Origin: Apteryx mantelli
Lineage: Eukaryota > Chordata > Aves > Apterygiformes > Apterygidae
Direction of reading: 5' to 3'
Length of the DNA: 64,000 nt
Assembly: GCF_036417845.1 (NCBI RefSeq)
Contig: NC_089979.1
Location: 22,338,458 to 22,402,457, forward strand
The position numbers and the translations under genes are program-made. The notes beneath the pieces are model-generated. The model saw only the letters and a program-made list of their open reading frames with translations. It did no database searches and was not told where the DNA came from. Below, one piece after another: positions 10,901-21,930 of this stretch (position 1 is the stretch's first letter; every line of letters begins with the position of its first letter).

Positions 10901-13900
10901 GCTACTTGTGTGATGAAAAATTTACACATCTTTCCTGCAAAAGGATTTGAGATCTTAATTCCCAAATAATCTTATTTGAAGAAACTGAGGCTGAGTTCTG
11001 CTGTGTTTTTAAAGTTCATAATAGCAATAATAATCATAACGGGCAGCCTCATGCCTTAACTGTTGCAATATACTAATATGCTGAGATTTTTGTGTTTGTT
11101 ATGACTTGCAATACTCTTTCCTGGAATGATTGTAGAGTATCTTATCTTCAAATGTAATGTGTTGTTGCACTACTACTTTAACAGCCAAAATTCAAGGCAT
11201 GAAAAATGCTGTTCCCAAGAATGATAAAAAGAGACGAAAACAGCTGGCTGACGAAGTTGCCAAACTGGAGGCAGAACTTGAACAGAAGCACAAGGAAGAA
11301 TTAAAGCAGCTGAAGGAAGCTTCAGCTGAGCAGAATAAGGTATGTGCTTTAACTTTAGCTGAAGTTGTACAGGTACAGCTATTAAGGGTTCTTTTAACTT
11401 ACTTTTAAAATTGATAATTAAGTCTTAAAGTATGCCTCCTTTTCCTCTGGAATTTTTGTTAAATCTTTTCATCTTGGGAAAGGTTCAGCTATTATGGTGG
11501 ATGGGCATTGCTGGAAGGAAGATTTAACTGTATTACTGTTTTTCGTTGAGAGGTATTTGGTTTTGATCTTGAGGCTACATTAATAGTTAAGTCTTCTTAA
11601 AGAATAATTATTTTTTAGCTCCTGTTATGTTGTAGTTATCTTATGTAGGCATACTAGAATATTGATGACCTTCTTTGATAAATTTTTGACTGATGCAGTT
11701 TGTTTTGTATTGCAATTCTGTGAATAATGTAATTGAACTTTTTTTTTTTAAGAACACACTTTTTGTGGTGATGAGAGTTGATTTCTTGAATGTTACTATT
11801 CTTCAGGTTTTATCAGCGTAGCTACTTAAATGTTTCCTGTGTGCTGTTTGATGGCAAACATCACTTTATTTTAAAGAGAGATCTAATATTATTCAAATTA
11901 AGTGCAGGAAATATGACCAGTTATGTAAACTAAATACTATAAATACTTGTGTGACTTAAAATAATTCACCTATGTTTTTAGTACTTAATTAGTAAGTAGA
12001 GTGACTGAGACTCTTGTAAGGAATTTGCAATCCATTGATTTTATTTTGTATATGTGGTACTGAAAAGAACTATATTTGTATCATATGCTTAAATGTAAGG
12101 ATTATTTGTGCAAGTGAGCCCATTCATATACTTCCCTCTGCCTAAAGAGAAATACAATTAATGGCTAAATTGGTGCAGTACAGTTATTTGTGAATGATGA
12201 TAATGCTCCATGCTTGTACATCTTCTTAAGTGTTTCCCTAACAATGTGCATCTTTCAGCTGTGTAAACATTTTAAAGAAACAAATAAAATTGTCTTGATG
12301 GAGAAGTGTCTGTTGAGTATCTTTGTGAAGAGTTCTGGATTTGCAAGTGTTATGATCCTATAAAAATCTTACGTGTTTTAATTTTTAGTCAGATGCTTAA
12401 GCAGATGAGTAATGCATAAGTATTAAACATAATGCTTATGTTTATCTATAAAAGTATAGATTGGTTTCAAGAGTTTGTTTCATTTGGCTGAACGAGCTGT
12501 CAGATCTTTGACTGAGGACCTTTCAAGCTAGAATCCTTGCCCTGGACATAGGTTTCCCTGAGAGGATTTAGTTTTGAGATGTATGTGTTCTTTTATTTCT
12601 CAGCTTTTTTATTCAGATTGAAATTATGTCCGTATCTCCTTGGATGACATCTGATTAATAACACAATAAGAAGGCTAAATTTGACATTCTTCTTGAGAAC
12701 TGTCAACTCCGTCTTTCACAACTGCTTGTGATACTTTGGTATGGAAGGTGGAGCCTTCTCCTGCTTTGATTGTAATCAAACTTGGTAACAGCTGTTTGGG
12801 TACTTCAGCTTAACAGGCTGCCTGCTGCTCCTTTGAGGAAAACATCCTGTTTCCTCCACTAAGCAGTGTTCAAGCTTCAATGTGGCGCCTCTAAGACAAC
12901 ATATGAAGTAAATTTGAGATGTGCAGCTCATAACCATCTTTTCGTTGAGACTAGATAAAAAGTAATCAAACACGTGATGGTGGATTGGGATGTGAGATGC
13001 TTTACTTTGGCTTTTTAGGGTACTGTGCTACACAGGTTATTGTGGATAAACTTCACAAATATATGCTGGAATTACCTGGAAGCATATCTTAAAACTGTTT
13101 CAGGAGATGCACATCTTGGTTAACATTTATATTACTTAAAATATTAACTCTTTCTTCTTTTTTTTAGATAAATTCTGTAGCTGATGGTGTTGCAAATTTA
13201 GAGCTTGAAGGACTAGAGCAACACATTCAGCATCCTCGAATATCGAAAGCACAGAAGAGGCGGGTATGACTTAACATCTAAACGTTTCTCTTAAGCATTT
13301 AAATGAGTTCTTCAAAGAAATGGTGGTAATTCTGTGCCAAGAGTATGCTTTCTAACATTTGATTGAAGTTACGTTCATCTAAACTTAACTGTAATAACTG
13401 AAGTTAAAGAATTCTCCAGGAGATACTAACTGGCTAACTCAGTATTGGTGTCTTTATCTACCAGGTGTCTTGAAAATCTGTAAGACTGCTACCTAGAGAT
13501 CTGTAGGCATTTTTAAATATCTGCACTTGTTTACACTCCGTCATAAGCTGGGAACCAGAAGAGTTCGGGAGATGGGAGCCAGAAAAAAAAAATTATCCCA
13601 AAATGATTTTGAAGGAATTTTATTGAAATTTCACTGAAATTATTAATAAAGAAATTAAGTGATTAAAATAATTTAAAATATTGCATGGAAAATATGCAAG
13701 TAATAGAACTTCAAAATTTTAATGAAAGAAAAGAACCTTAATACTGAAATTCTTTTAAACTTCTGACATGTTGAAGAAACACTACTAGCTGTCTAGGCCA
13801 TTAGGATTAAGTCTTGTTCAGGCTTCAGATGTGAAGTTGCAAAGGATCAACAGTCTTGTACCTGCGTGAATGTGAGTTCAGGGCAGAGTCTGTCTTCTGT

Positions 13901-16900
13901 TGTGTGATCTCTAATACAGAACTGCACTGTTACAAATAACGATAAATGGATGTTGTAAATTCAGGGCACCATTTCTTGGCAAACTGGAAACACTGTAGTC
14001 TAGTTTTCCTATATCATGGTTGCATAAACAAGTCTGATCTTGCTTTGTGGTGAATTTTAACTGTGAAAGTGAAAAGATCATCCCTTGTACTGCTTCTTTT
14101 TTCAATTACGTTTCTACTTTGATTCTTATTCCCTTGTTAACTTAGGCCAAAACTTATGAAGCATTCTATAAAAATAATTATTATATTATGCATTATTACA
14201 TCCCTTCTAGTATTCTTTCCTTTAGGTTAAAGGAGTCTTTTATGATGTATAGCGCCTAGCCTGAGGGACTTTAGGTCCATGACATGAGCTCATCTATGCA
14301 GTCCTTCATGCTTGTCTTGAAAGAGCAACATTTTATCTCTTGTTTAATTAGAATTCACCTTCCTGTGACTTACACTATTCGTGTGGTTTGCCAAAGTGGT
14401 GAAATTTGTAGGTTATCCTGAAGAAATTATTATGATTAATGGCCTCTTTATGGGTGTTGTAAATTGTTATTTCTGCATATTGAAATAATTGAGTTCTCCT
14501 ATCGCACGATTTCGGGTGTGGAGTCTGAGGCAGTTAGGATGCATTGGTTATTTACATTTCCTAAGGTTTGGGTCTAGGAGGTTTGTAAAATTAGGTAGTA
14601 CTGATTAGGGAGAGCATTCACAAACACGAATGTGCTGAGGAAGCATTTGAAGAGTTAGAAGCAAGCACTAAGCCAAGAACTGTACAGTCATCTTCTAAAT
14701 TTTAGCATTTGATATAGTTCTTATTTTAACAGCAAGCATGCATTGGCAAATAATTTTGTGTTTTAAATCTAAGGAAAAAAAAGCTGCCTTGGAGAAAGAA
14801 AGAGAAGAAAGGATAGCTGAAGCTGAGATAGAAAATTTAACAGGTGCTAGACATCTTGAAAGTCAGAAACTTGCCTCCCTGTTGGCAGCAAGACACTTGG
14901 AGATTAAACAGATCCCATCAGATGGCCATTGCATGTACAGAGCTATTGAAGATCAGCTCAAGGATCACCAAAATTCCTGGACTGTTGCAACTCTCAGGAA
15001 CCAAACAGCAAAGTATATGCAAAGTCACTTCGATGATTTCCTGCCATTTTTAACAAACCCCAGTACTGGAGACATGTATAACAGAGGTAAGGATTGTAGC
15101 ATAAGATATTTTAAAAACAGTTATAACTGTTTGTGTAATTCTTGAGCTTCTCAGTTACGGCTGAGATGGGACTAATCCATTATGGTATGTTTGTTCCTGA
15201 ACTTAGTTATGATTTCGTTCTGCTGTTCTCTATGGAACACAGAATTATGATTTGGTGTGTAATGGTATTTCCCATAAGAAGTGACAGTATTTTTATATCT
15301 GGATTGCTTGGTTACTAGATGGTAATCATGTTCTGGGATGGGATTTAAACTGTATTATAAACAGCTTATCTACTAGGTTAAGGATGATTTTGTTAACTTT
15401 GATACCAGTGTTTTTACTTTGACATAGGAAAGTTATTTTAAAATAAGCATGAAATTCAAGCAAATCTTTTTCTTAATAGCTTTCACAGATGTCTGTTCTT
15501 TTTCTACACTTTTTCACTGTTTACCTTAGGCGTTTTGCAGCCCTTTTTTAGAAACAGATTAAACTGAAAAACATAAAGGCATTTAGTGTAGAACAATGTT
15601 GTAGACTGAGTAAATGCAGCTAAATGGAATTTACGTACTACTTATTTGAGCAGTATACTGTTCATTCATTTCTCACTGTGTGTCTGGAACACCATGCAAG
15701 TTACTTTATCCACTTCTTAACTTATTGCCGCATTCATTTAATAATTATTGCTGTAGAATTCATTGGGTGACTGGGTGCTGTCATGCAGTCTTTCCCACGT
15801 TGACAGGGATAATTGTCACAAGATAAGTGTGCTCCAGGTGAAGACAGGGTGAAGTTCTGCAGAGCAGTAGGGAGTCATGGGATTTTTTATGTCTCAAAGC
15901 CTGTTTTAAGGAGAATGTGTGAAGAGCAGTTCTGAACAGAATCTACTTACAGGCTTCAGTAGCCTGAAGTGCTGTAATTTACAAACGTTTTCATTTGAAA
16001 GTCTTCTGCAGAATATGATCTGCAAAAGGTGTCTTTAGCTATTAACAGAGCAACTATGGAGAGTGTATGGCCATATTCTTCTCCTGGTAAAACCATAGAA
16101 AAGTGGATACGTTGAAAATTGGCAAGTTCACAAGTTTAGCTCTTTGGACTAATTTGATTCTAGTAGTAATTTCTTCTCTTTTTTTCTAATTCATTGCAAA
16201 TTCTGATTTTTATTTTTTTTTAATATTAATAAACACATAATACTGTAATAGTGATTTTTATGCAGAAACTCCTGTTTGTTCCGTATATTTCCTCAAACTC
16301 AAATTTCTTGTTATGGAAGGAATGTTATCTGTGTTCTAAATATTTCAAAAGTTAAAAGCAAGGCAGTCAGATTTTTTTTTTTAATTCCAAACAGTTGAAC
16401 TACATATAGTTACAGAATTAAAAAAAAACCAAAAAACTTTACATCTAGCTAACATAAGAACTAAGTATAGTAGTTGCTGTTGCATTCTTCTCTAGAGTCT
16501 CAAACCATACCTTCTGAAACTTAACAGGAAGAAATGGTATGCAGTTTCATGCTTTTTGTTATTAACTGTCCCTTGAATTAAAAGTTTGAAATGTAAACCT
16601 GTACTACTTTGTATTCCTGTTTTCAGTCTATATGTGGCTTTTTTAACTATGTTTTTGTTGACCTCTAGTGTTTTTATTTTTTCCTTCCCTTCTTTTCAGG
16701 AAACATACTTGCCTACATAATGCATCTTGTCTTTTTAGATCTTGCTTTTCAATATACAAACAGTACTTTTCCTTAGTTGCTTGTCCCTGAATGAGACAAT
16801 TACTGAAAGTTGGCTTTTTTTTTTCCTCCCCCTGCAGAGGAATTTGAAAAATACTGTGATGATATAGCAAATACAGCTGCATGGGGTGGTCAGCTGGAAG

Positions 16901-18350
16901 TAAGTACTATATTGTTAGCTTTTATTTGTGAAAATCTGAAGTGAGTGAATATATCTTCAAAAAGAGCTTGTTTTAAAAAAAAAAAAAAAAACTGTATGGA
17001 ACATATTCACAGCTTATCAAGAATTTTCTCCAATAGTTATAAATTGTTTTTCCACCTCAATAACCTCTACTGATGGTCCCCTGCTGTTTTGGTATGTTTT
17101 AAAACTACTAAGGTCTCTAACTTGCATGTTGTCAATGACATTAGAAACACTGAGAGTACAAGCGAGGAACTAAGGGGAAAGTATTTTACCATGCTGACTT
17201 AGATGGCAGCAAAGCTGGCTGTAGTGGAACAATGTTAGATTTTGTGATACAGAATGGTATTTGAGCTTGAAAATACGTATTTCTTTTTGGCTTAGTTTAC
17301 ATTTTGCTTCATACTGTTTTTCCTTTTATGTAGGAGAGTAGTTAAATTACTGAAGTTAGCACGATGTTACCAGTTTTTTATCAAAACAATGATTAATTTA
17401 ATGCAACCTGTTTTTAATTAAAGTTAAAAAAATTAAACAATTTTTTGCTTAGTTTTATAAAGTATATTTTCTACTAATACTTGAAACTTTATGCACGAAC
17501 TCATCTGTTTGTTTAGAGTAGATGTCATGTCTTCCTTCCTCCCTGCCTCCCCCTGCCCCACACTCCCCCACCTTGGATTTGATCCTATTTACTGAATTGC
17601 TTTTATACCTTAAAGCTAAGGGCTTTGTCACACGTTTTGCAAACGCCTATTGAAGTAGTGCAGATGGATTCTCCTCCCATTATTGTTGGTGAAGAATATT
17701 CAGGCAAACCAATAATACTTGTGTAAGTATGTAATTTTATTCTCTCTTAAAATTAGTTTGCTTATTTATACAGGAGAGGACTGATCTGCTGTTTTGTTTT
17801 ATATTACATACCTGACATTGAAAAGCTGCTTCAATAATAATGTTGCAGGTCAGAAATGGTTTGTGATTTTCACACTGTAAAGATACTGTAATTAACATTC
17901 TTAAAATGCTGACAGTCTGTCTGATGTATGGTTCAATCACCACTTTATTACAATGTTATTTGTATACTGTACACTTAATATGCAATACGTATATATAATG
18001 TGTATTACAGTGTTATTTGACCTGCTAGATAATTAACAACATAATAGTGCAACTGACATGCGAAACAGCAGAAAATATTTTTTATTCAAAATTTATGTTA
18101 ATCTGTGCCAGGAATACACCAGAATTTAAAAACTTTTTTTTTTTCACTCTTTTATGACCCTGCATTTTTCTATGCTAAAGCTTGAATTTATTTAAGTTAA
18201 TAAATTTTATTGTTTGTGCAGTATTCTTTTGTTAAACTGAACATAAATTTTGTAATTTTTTTTAGGTATATGAGACATGCCTATGGATTAGGAGAGCATT
18301 ACAATTCTGTAAAACTTCTAACGGACACTGCTACCGAAAATGGCAGCTAG
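7608..18350 (+). CDS. OTUD6B: OTU domain-containing protein 6B (deubiquitinase), whole gene
   Basis: OTUD6B is a cytosolic cysteine protease of the OTU family that removes ubiquitin. It has been linked to translation initiation, growth control and proteasome function. Seven coding exons at 7608-7698, 11185-11339, 13168-13263, 14774-15086, 16838-16899, 17616-17722 and 18266-18350 sum to 909 bases, or 302 residues plus TAG; the human protein is 293. Residues about 15-130 are charged and coiled-coil-like, and the OTU domain starts near residue 155. The catalytic region [15 protein letters not shown] gives Asp164 and Cys167; GLGEHYNSV near the C terminus gives His286. Every intron is GT/AG with matching phase, and I see no frameshift, so the gene looks functional. 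The start was chosen by CpG context, exon 1 homology and splice phase. Confidence 0.96.
7699..8771. other. OTUD6B intron 1, first part
   Basis: The first 260 bases are the downstream half of the CpG island. The rest is ordinary AT-rich intron with no exon that I can recognise, up to the CR1 element that begins near 8772. Confidence 0.7.
8772..10850 (-). mobile_element. CR1 LINE, antisense, in OTUD6B intron 1
   Basis: Minus-strand frames encode pieces of the CR1 second open reading frame. 9311-9766 contains the reverse-transcriptase signatures [16 protein letters not shown] and [10 protein letters not shown]; 8911-9291 covers the C-terminal part ([20 protein letters not shown]); 10447-10635 covers a region near the endonuclease/RT linker ([12 protein letters not shown]). 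The frame is broken many times and the extreme 3' tail is not recognisable, so the copy is dead. It lies opposite to the host gene's transcription. Confidence 0.88.
10851..11184. other. OTUD6B intron 1, last part
   Basis: AT-rich intron ending in a usable acceptor, CTTTAACAG, before exon 2. No other feature seen. Confidence 0.7.
11185..11339 (+). CDS. OTUD6B: OTUD6B coding exon 2
   Basis: Encodes residues 31-82. It starts [20 protein letters not shown], which is identical to human over that stretch, and ends EQNK. It forms the main part of the charged helical N-terminal region. The donor is AAG|GTATGT (phase 0). Confidence 0.97.
11340..13167. other. OTUD6B intron 2
   Basis: About 1.8 kb of AT-rich intron without recognisable repeats or RNA genes. 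It ends in a long T-rich tract and TTTTTTAG. Confidence 0.7.
13168..13263 (+). CDS. OTUD6B: OTUD6B coding exon 3
   Basis: Encodes residues 83-114. The first half ([15 protein letters not shown]) is moderately conserved with human; the end [10 protein letters not shown] is identical. The donor is CGG|GTATGA (phase 0), a little weaker than the others. Confidence 0.95.
13264..14773. other. OTUD6B intron 3
   Basis: 1.5 kb, AT-rich, no recognisable repeat. An alternative acceptor TTTTAACAG at about 14724-14732 would add sequence with an in-frame TAA before the coding exon, so it is unlikely to be used in the protein-coding transcript. Confidence 0.65.
14774..15086 (+). CDS. OTUD6B: OTUD6B coding exon 4 (catalytic cysteine)
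   Basis: Encodes residues 115-218 plus one base. It begins [20 protein letters not shown], identical to human, and carries the oxyanion/catalytic loop [15 protein letters not shown] (Cys167). It ends [10 protein letters not shown]. The acceptor AAATCTAAG has a poor pyrimidine tract but is fixed by homology and phase. The donor is AGAG|GTAAGG (phase 1). Confidence 0.97.
15087..16837. other. OTUD6B intron 4
   Basis: 1.75 kb of AT-rich intron with poly(A)/poly(T) runs and no recognisable element. It ends in a strong pyrimidine tract and CTGCAG. Confidence 0.7.
16838..16899 (+). CDS. OTUD6B: OTUD6B coding exon 5
   Basis: A 62-base exon encoding residues 219-239, [19 protein letters not shown] followed by LE, nearly identical to human. 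The WGG motif is part of the OTU fold near the ubiquitin-binding face. The donor is GAA|GTAAGT (phase 0). Confidence 0.96.
16900..17615. other. OTUD6B intron 5
   Basis: 0.7 kb. It contains an A-run near 16975-16990 and a C/T-rich patch near 17530-17570. No other feature seen. Confidence 0.7.
17616..17722 (+). CDS. OTUD6B: OTUD6B coding exon 6
   Basis: Encodes residues 240-274 plus two bases. [20 protein letters not shown] followed by PIIVGEEYS matches the human OTU domain core. The donor is TTGT|GTAAGT (phase 2). Confidence 0.96.
17723..18265. other. OTUD6B intron 6
   Basis: 0.54 kb, AT-rich, ending TTTTTTTTAG. Nothing else seen. Confidence 0.7.
18266..18350 (+). CDS. OTUD6B: OTUD6B coding exon 7 (catalytic histidine, stop)
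   Basis: Encodes residues 275-302 and the stop TAG at 18348-18350. [15 protein letters not shown] carries the catalytic His286. The last residues, [12 protein letters not shown], differ from human in sequence but not much in length. Confidence 0.96.
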
Positions 18351-18450
18351 CATAAAAAGTCGTAAATCCACATGGATAACAGTTGCATCTTGATATGTTG
18401 GGCTCTGGACAACTCCCAAACAGACTGGAAAGTAAAACAACCTGGAATAT

Positions 18451-18462
18451 ATTAAAAATAAA
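18451..18462 (+). terminator. Proximal poly(A) signal of OTUD6B
   Basis: ATTAAA followed at once by AATAAA, about 100 bases after the stop codon. This is the first strong signal and would give a short 3' UTR. Confidence 0.55.
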
Positions 18463-19735
18463 AAAGGTTTGACTATAAATTAGAAATAGCTCTTGATTTT
18501 AAAAACAACAAAACAACAGTATTTTGAACTTGTTGGTATTAATCACGTTTAGAAAATGTTCTCTAAAATGCTGGCTGGTAGATCAGAACATTTTGATAGA
18601 ACTTCATTGCATGACATAGTGAAAATACTCAGCAGTAACTGTTTTGGTTAATTTGCGTTTCTACTGAAGAATTAAGGTTGTCTGAAGAGTCCTACTAGAT
18701 TATTTCTGGTAGATTTTGATGACTGCGGAAGACTTGAGGCATTTAAAATAATTGATACTTCTGTTTAGACTGATGGAATGTCCTTTGCAGTGGTTCTTTA
18801 GTCCCACAGGCTCTAGCTTTAATACTATAGTAAGGATCCCCTTTGTTTGGGCAGGGAAGAGCCTAAGGCAAATCTAGTAGTACTGAATATCTTACTTGGC
18901 TGAAGTAATCACAAACATAATTTTATTTTATGGACTTTCATCGAAGATTTTACCAAGGTTTGAGGACTTCTCTTTTGTTTTGCAGCTGACAGTAGGAACT
19001 GAACACTTGATGCTCTTCCTATTACTCTATCTGTAGGAAGAGCATTGCTGTTTATGACTGTACATCACAGCATTAATGTGAGTTAACTGTGCTGTTCATC
19101 CTTCATAATCTTTTATCTGTGCACTTTGATGATACAAAGAGCTTATAAACAAAAAACTCCTCAGCTTCCTCAGTTCAGGCAGTGAACTCATCTGAACATT
19201 CTGTCTATGGATCTGCTGTTCTAGGCGCTGAAGTCCAGTGTTTCATAGTGCTTAAAACAGCTGGTTGCATACAGATGTAAAAATAAACACCTTGTTTTTT
19301 GTCAGTAACTTCAAAAGCAATCTACAGGAGAATTAAGTTGATTTTCATTGCTCCTTTTGGTGTACAAAGAAGACTTGAAAGATTTTATTTTATATGGCTT
19401 GTCTCTCTGCATTAGAAATGTAGATTTTTGTCTTGAAGTTGCTATAAATATGACTCCAAAAGTGGCAGCATACTGAAACCAAAGTTGTCATGCAGTCGGT
19501 TGTTTTTTAATTACAGAAGTGATTTTTAAAAAGCCTTAGTCAATAACGTCATAATTGTCTGTATTTTAGTGCTGATGAATAGATTTGGAGAAAAGCAGTT
19601 CTTGTGAAATTTCAGCACCTCTGCCCTGAGCTGAGGATTAAGAGCTAACAGTCTTCATCTTGTAATCCTTCAGTAAAGCTAGGCAGTGGTTTGATGTTCC
19701 TGGGACTTCTAAATTAAAAAAAAAAAAATCTGCTG

Positions 19736-19765
19736 TTACCTCAAAAAAAATTTTTTTTGAGGTAA
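19736..19765. repeat. Perfect 30-bp palindrome in the 3' UTR
   Basis: Arms TTACCTC and GAGGTAA flank A8T8 with no spacer, so all 30 bases are self-complementary. In RNA it would form a hairpin with a few loop bases taken from the A/T centre. Confidence 0.9.
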
Positions 19766-20985
19766 GTGTTCACTTTATGGATCAGACCAGATTATGTCTG
19801 ATTTAAAGCACTTTGAAAGAGAGGAAATTTTAAAATTTCAAACTACTACAGGCACATTTTTTTTGAATAGGCAGAATTTGTGATTATGAACTTATTAGAA
19901 TGATGCCTGTTAGGAAAATCAAGTATTAACCAGATCTAGAGTTTGACATATCCTCATTTATCTGATACAGTATAGCAAATACAGCTGTATTTATAGCAAT
20001 TTGATGAATCAAGTTTACTATCTTGATTGTGTTGAAACCCTGTTTTTAATTGCAAACTCAAAATTGGATACCTTAGTATGAAAAAGTCTCTATTTCTAAT
20101 ACAGTTATGAATTTCACTAAAGAATCATTGAAAATACTCTTCTCAGTGTTGCTTAAAATTGGTATGACAGGGAATGCACATGCTGCTTTCTACAGATTCC
20201 CTGAGAAAAGAAGTTCTTCGATTTACTGGGTTTTCATTCTTGTTTGATTAACTGACAGAGAAAAGATGCCGGAATTTTGGAATGCCTGCGCCAACAGTTT
20301 GTCCTGTTGAAGATGTTTACAGTTTGTATAAAGCAAAAGAATGTTTTGATATGATGAGCAGAAGATCCTTGCTCATGTTGTATGGGATTTGCCAAAAAAA
20401 TAAATTTTTGGTGGAAAACTTGCTTGCTGTCACTTTTAATTTTTACTTAGATTGTTCATATTTCAATTTCTAATTTTAGTAAGTTTACTCATTTAATTTT
20501 TATGGCTTTATGATCCTACGGTAGTACGATGTATAATCCTACTGTAGTCTGAGGTCTCCAATAATTGACCCTTCCTATTCAAGGGGACAAACTTTATTCT
20601 TTATGAAGTGGAGGTTGTTTATAAATGAATTTTACTTTCAGTATTTTGGCAGTTAAACTTGAATTCTTCTGAAAAACTGTACTCTGGAAATACTCTTGAA
20701 CTTCTCCATACATGGGAGTGACTGAGCAAAACTGAAGGTTTTAAAAATTTAGCTTTTAACTTCTTTGTGTCTGGTTACATTTTCTCTGCAAAATAGCACT
20801 TTTTTTCCTCCTTTTGATAGAAGTATTGCTTGCCAGTTTCTTTCTTCAGCTGCTAGTTCTGTTCTGTGGTTTTTTTTTTGTTTGTTTGTTTTTTAAGGAC
20901 TGTGTTAAGTAATTTTTTGCAAGATAGTAGAGGTTAATTTCCAATATGTACACTTACATGAATGGGAAACTGTCTAATGGGCTCT

Positions 20986-20991
20986 AATAAA
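20986..20991 (+). terminator. Distal poly(A) signal, candidate OTUD6B end
   Basis: AATAAA followed downstream by TG-rich sequence (CTTTATGTACTGGGAGG). It is the last signal before the second CpG island, so it is a natural outer limit for the transcript. Confidence 0.4.
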
Positions 20992-21289
20992 CTTTATGTA
21001 CTGGGAGGTATGAGAGATGGTAATTCTGACACTGACCAGTGATGTCTTTATTATGGCTGTCACCAAAAACGCTAGGACTGAACAGTGTTGGTGAAACCCA
21101 AACCGTTCGCTCTGTTTGAAAGGCTTTGCAGAGCTGCTGCGCTCCACGTCTCTTCAGGCGCTGGTGACAGGTGTGCCGAATGTTTAATTCATGCTAGTTT
21201 TGTTACTTGGCGCACGCCATTTTATGGCATTACCCTCTTGAAGGGAAGAACTTGTTTTCGAAAGCGACTGTTACAGACAGGGGCCATGA
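20992..21289. other. Spacer between OTUD6B and the second CpG island
   Basis: About 300 bases rising in GC content toward the right. A 70-codon frame at 21085-21297 has no recognised homology. Confidence 0.5.
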
Positions 21290-21930
21290 AGTCTTGAGAG
21301 ATGCTGGGCGCGGCGCCGGCGCGCCTCGGCCACTACTGGGTTTACGAAGGCCGCGGGCTGGCCTGGCCGCAGAGCCCTGGCCGAGCCTGGCAGGCGACGT
21401 TAAACCATCTCGGGGACTTCGTGCCGCTGCGGTCTGAGCAGCTACAATGAGGCGAAGAGGGAGGTAAGGGGCTGCGCGGGCCGGGCCGGGCCGGTGCGAT
21501 GCGGTGCGGTACGTCACGTCACGCTGCGCGCGCTCCCGCCCTGGGCCGGCCCCCCCCCCCACCGCCGCAGCGGAGGGGAGGAGAGGAGAGGAGGCAGGAG
21601 CTCCCCCCCCCCCGGAATGTCCCTCGGCGCGCGCCGTAGCGTCGCGCTGTTCCTATGGCGACGGCGTTGGCGGCGGCTGGGGCCGTGCGCGTCCCAGAGG
21701 GCGCCTGGGCCGATCCGTTAGCGCGGCGGCCGGGCGGTGCTGCCGCGCCGTGCCGTGGGGAGCCTGCGGCGGCTCCGGGGCCGCCTGCCCCGCAGGGGTG
21801 GCTGTGGAGGGCAGCGCAGGGGCCCCGGGGGTGCGGCGCTTCGCGGGGCGCTCGGTGCTGGGAGCCCCGCTTGGAAACGTCCAAAGCACGGAGCGGCGCT
21901 CTGGTCAGCCGCGACTCTGTTTCCGTTAAC
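21290..21930 (+). promoter_or_regulatory. Second CpG island, candidate LRRC69 or lncRNA promoter
   Basis: About 640 bases of high CpG density, 3 kb after the OTUD6B stop and 1.3 kb before the first LRRC69 exon remnant. A good + strand splice donor, AGGGAG|GTAAGG, occurs at 21463/21464, so a first exon could end there. Two C-runs (about 21551-21560 and 21603-21612) are likely sequencing-difficult. Many overlapping frames are open here simply because stop codons are rare in GC-rich DNA. The position suits the ancestral LRRC69 promoter, but I could not find the LRRC69 N-terminal coding sequence in it. Confidence 0.6.
21301..21450 (+). CDS. Small open frame at the CpG-island start, possible uORF
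   Basis: A 49-codon + strand frame starting MLGAAPARLGHYWVYEG and ending LRSEQLQ with stop TGA at 21448-21450, 13 bases before the donor at 21464. The ATG has G at -3. I do not recognise the peptide. It is more protein-like in composition than the arginine/proline shadow frames around it, but it may still be chance in GC-rich DNA or an upstream ORF of a noncoding first exon. Confidence 0.2.
   Translation: MLGAAPARLGHYWVYEGRGLAWPQSPGRAWQATLNHLGDFVPLRSEQLQ

Larger units (their letters stand above)
18351..20991 (+). other. OTUD6B 3' UTR (probable extent)
   Basis: No coding signal follows the stop codon. Several poly(A) signals on the + strand mark possible ends: AATAAA at 18457-18462, 19282-19287, 20399-20404 and 20986-20991. 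The sequence is AU-rich with no transposon, which fits a long 3' UTR, but the real end cannot be decided from sequence. A 63-codon open frame at 20282-20473 shows no familiar motif and is probably chance. Confidence 0.5.

Noticed and set aside
14724-14773. Alternative upstream acceptor for OTUD6B exon 4
   Set aside because: The extension carries an in-frame TAA and would break the protein; homology starts exactly at 14774.
20282-20473. 63-codon frame in the presumed OTUD6B 3' UTR
   Set aside because: No recognisable motif, AT-driven composition, and a poly(A) signal inside the frame.
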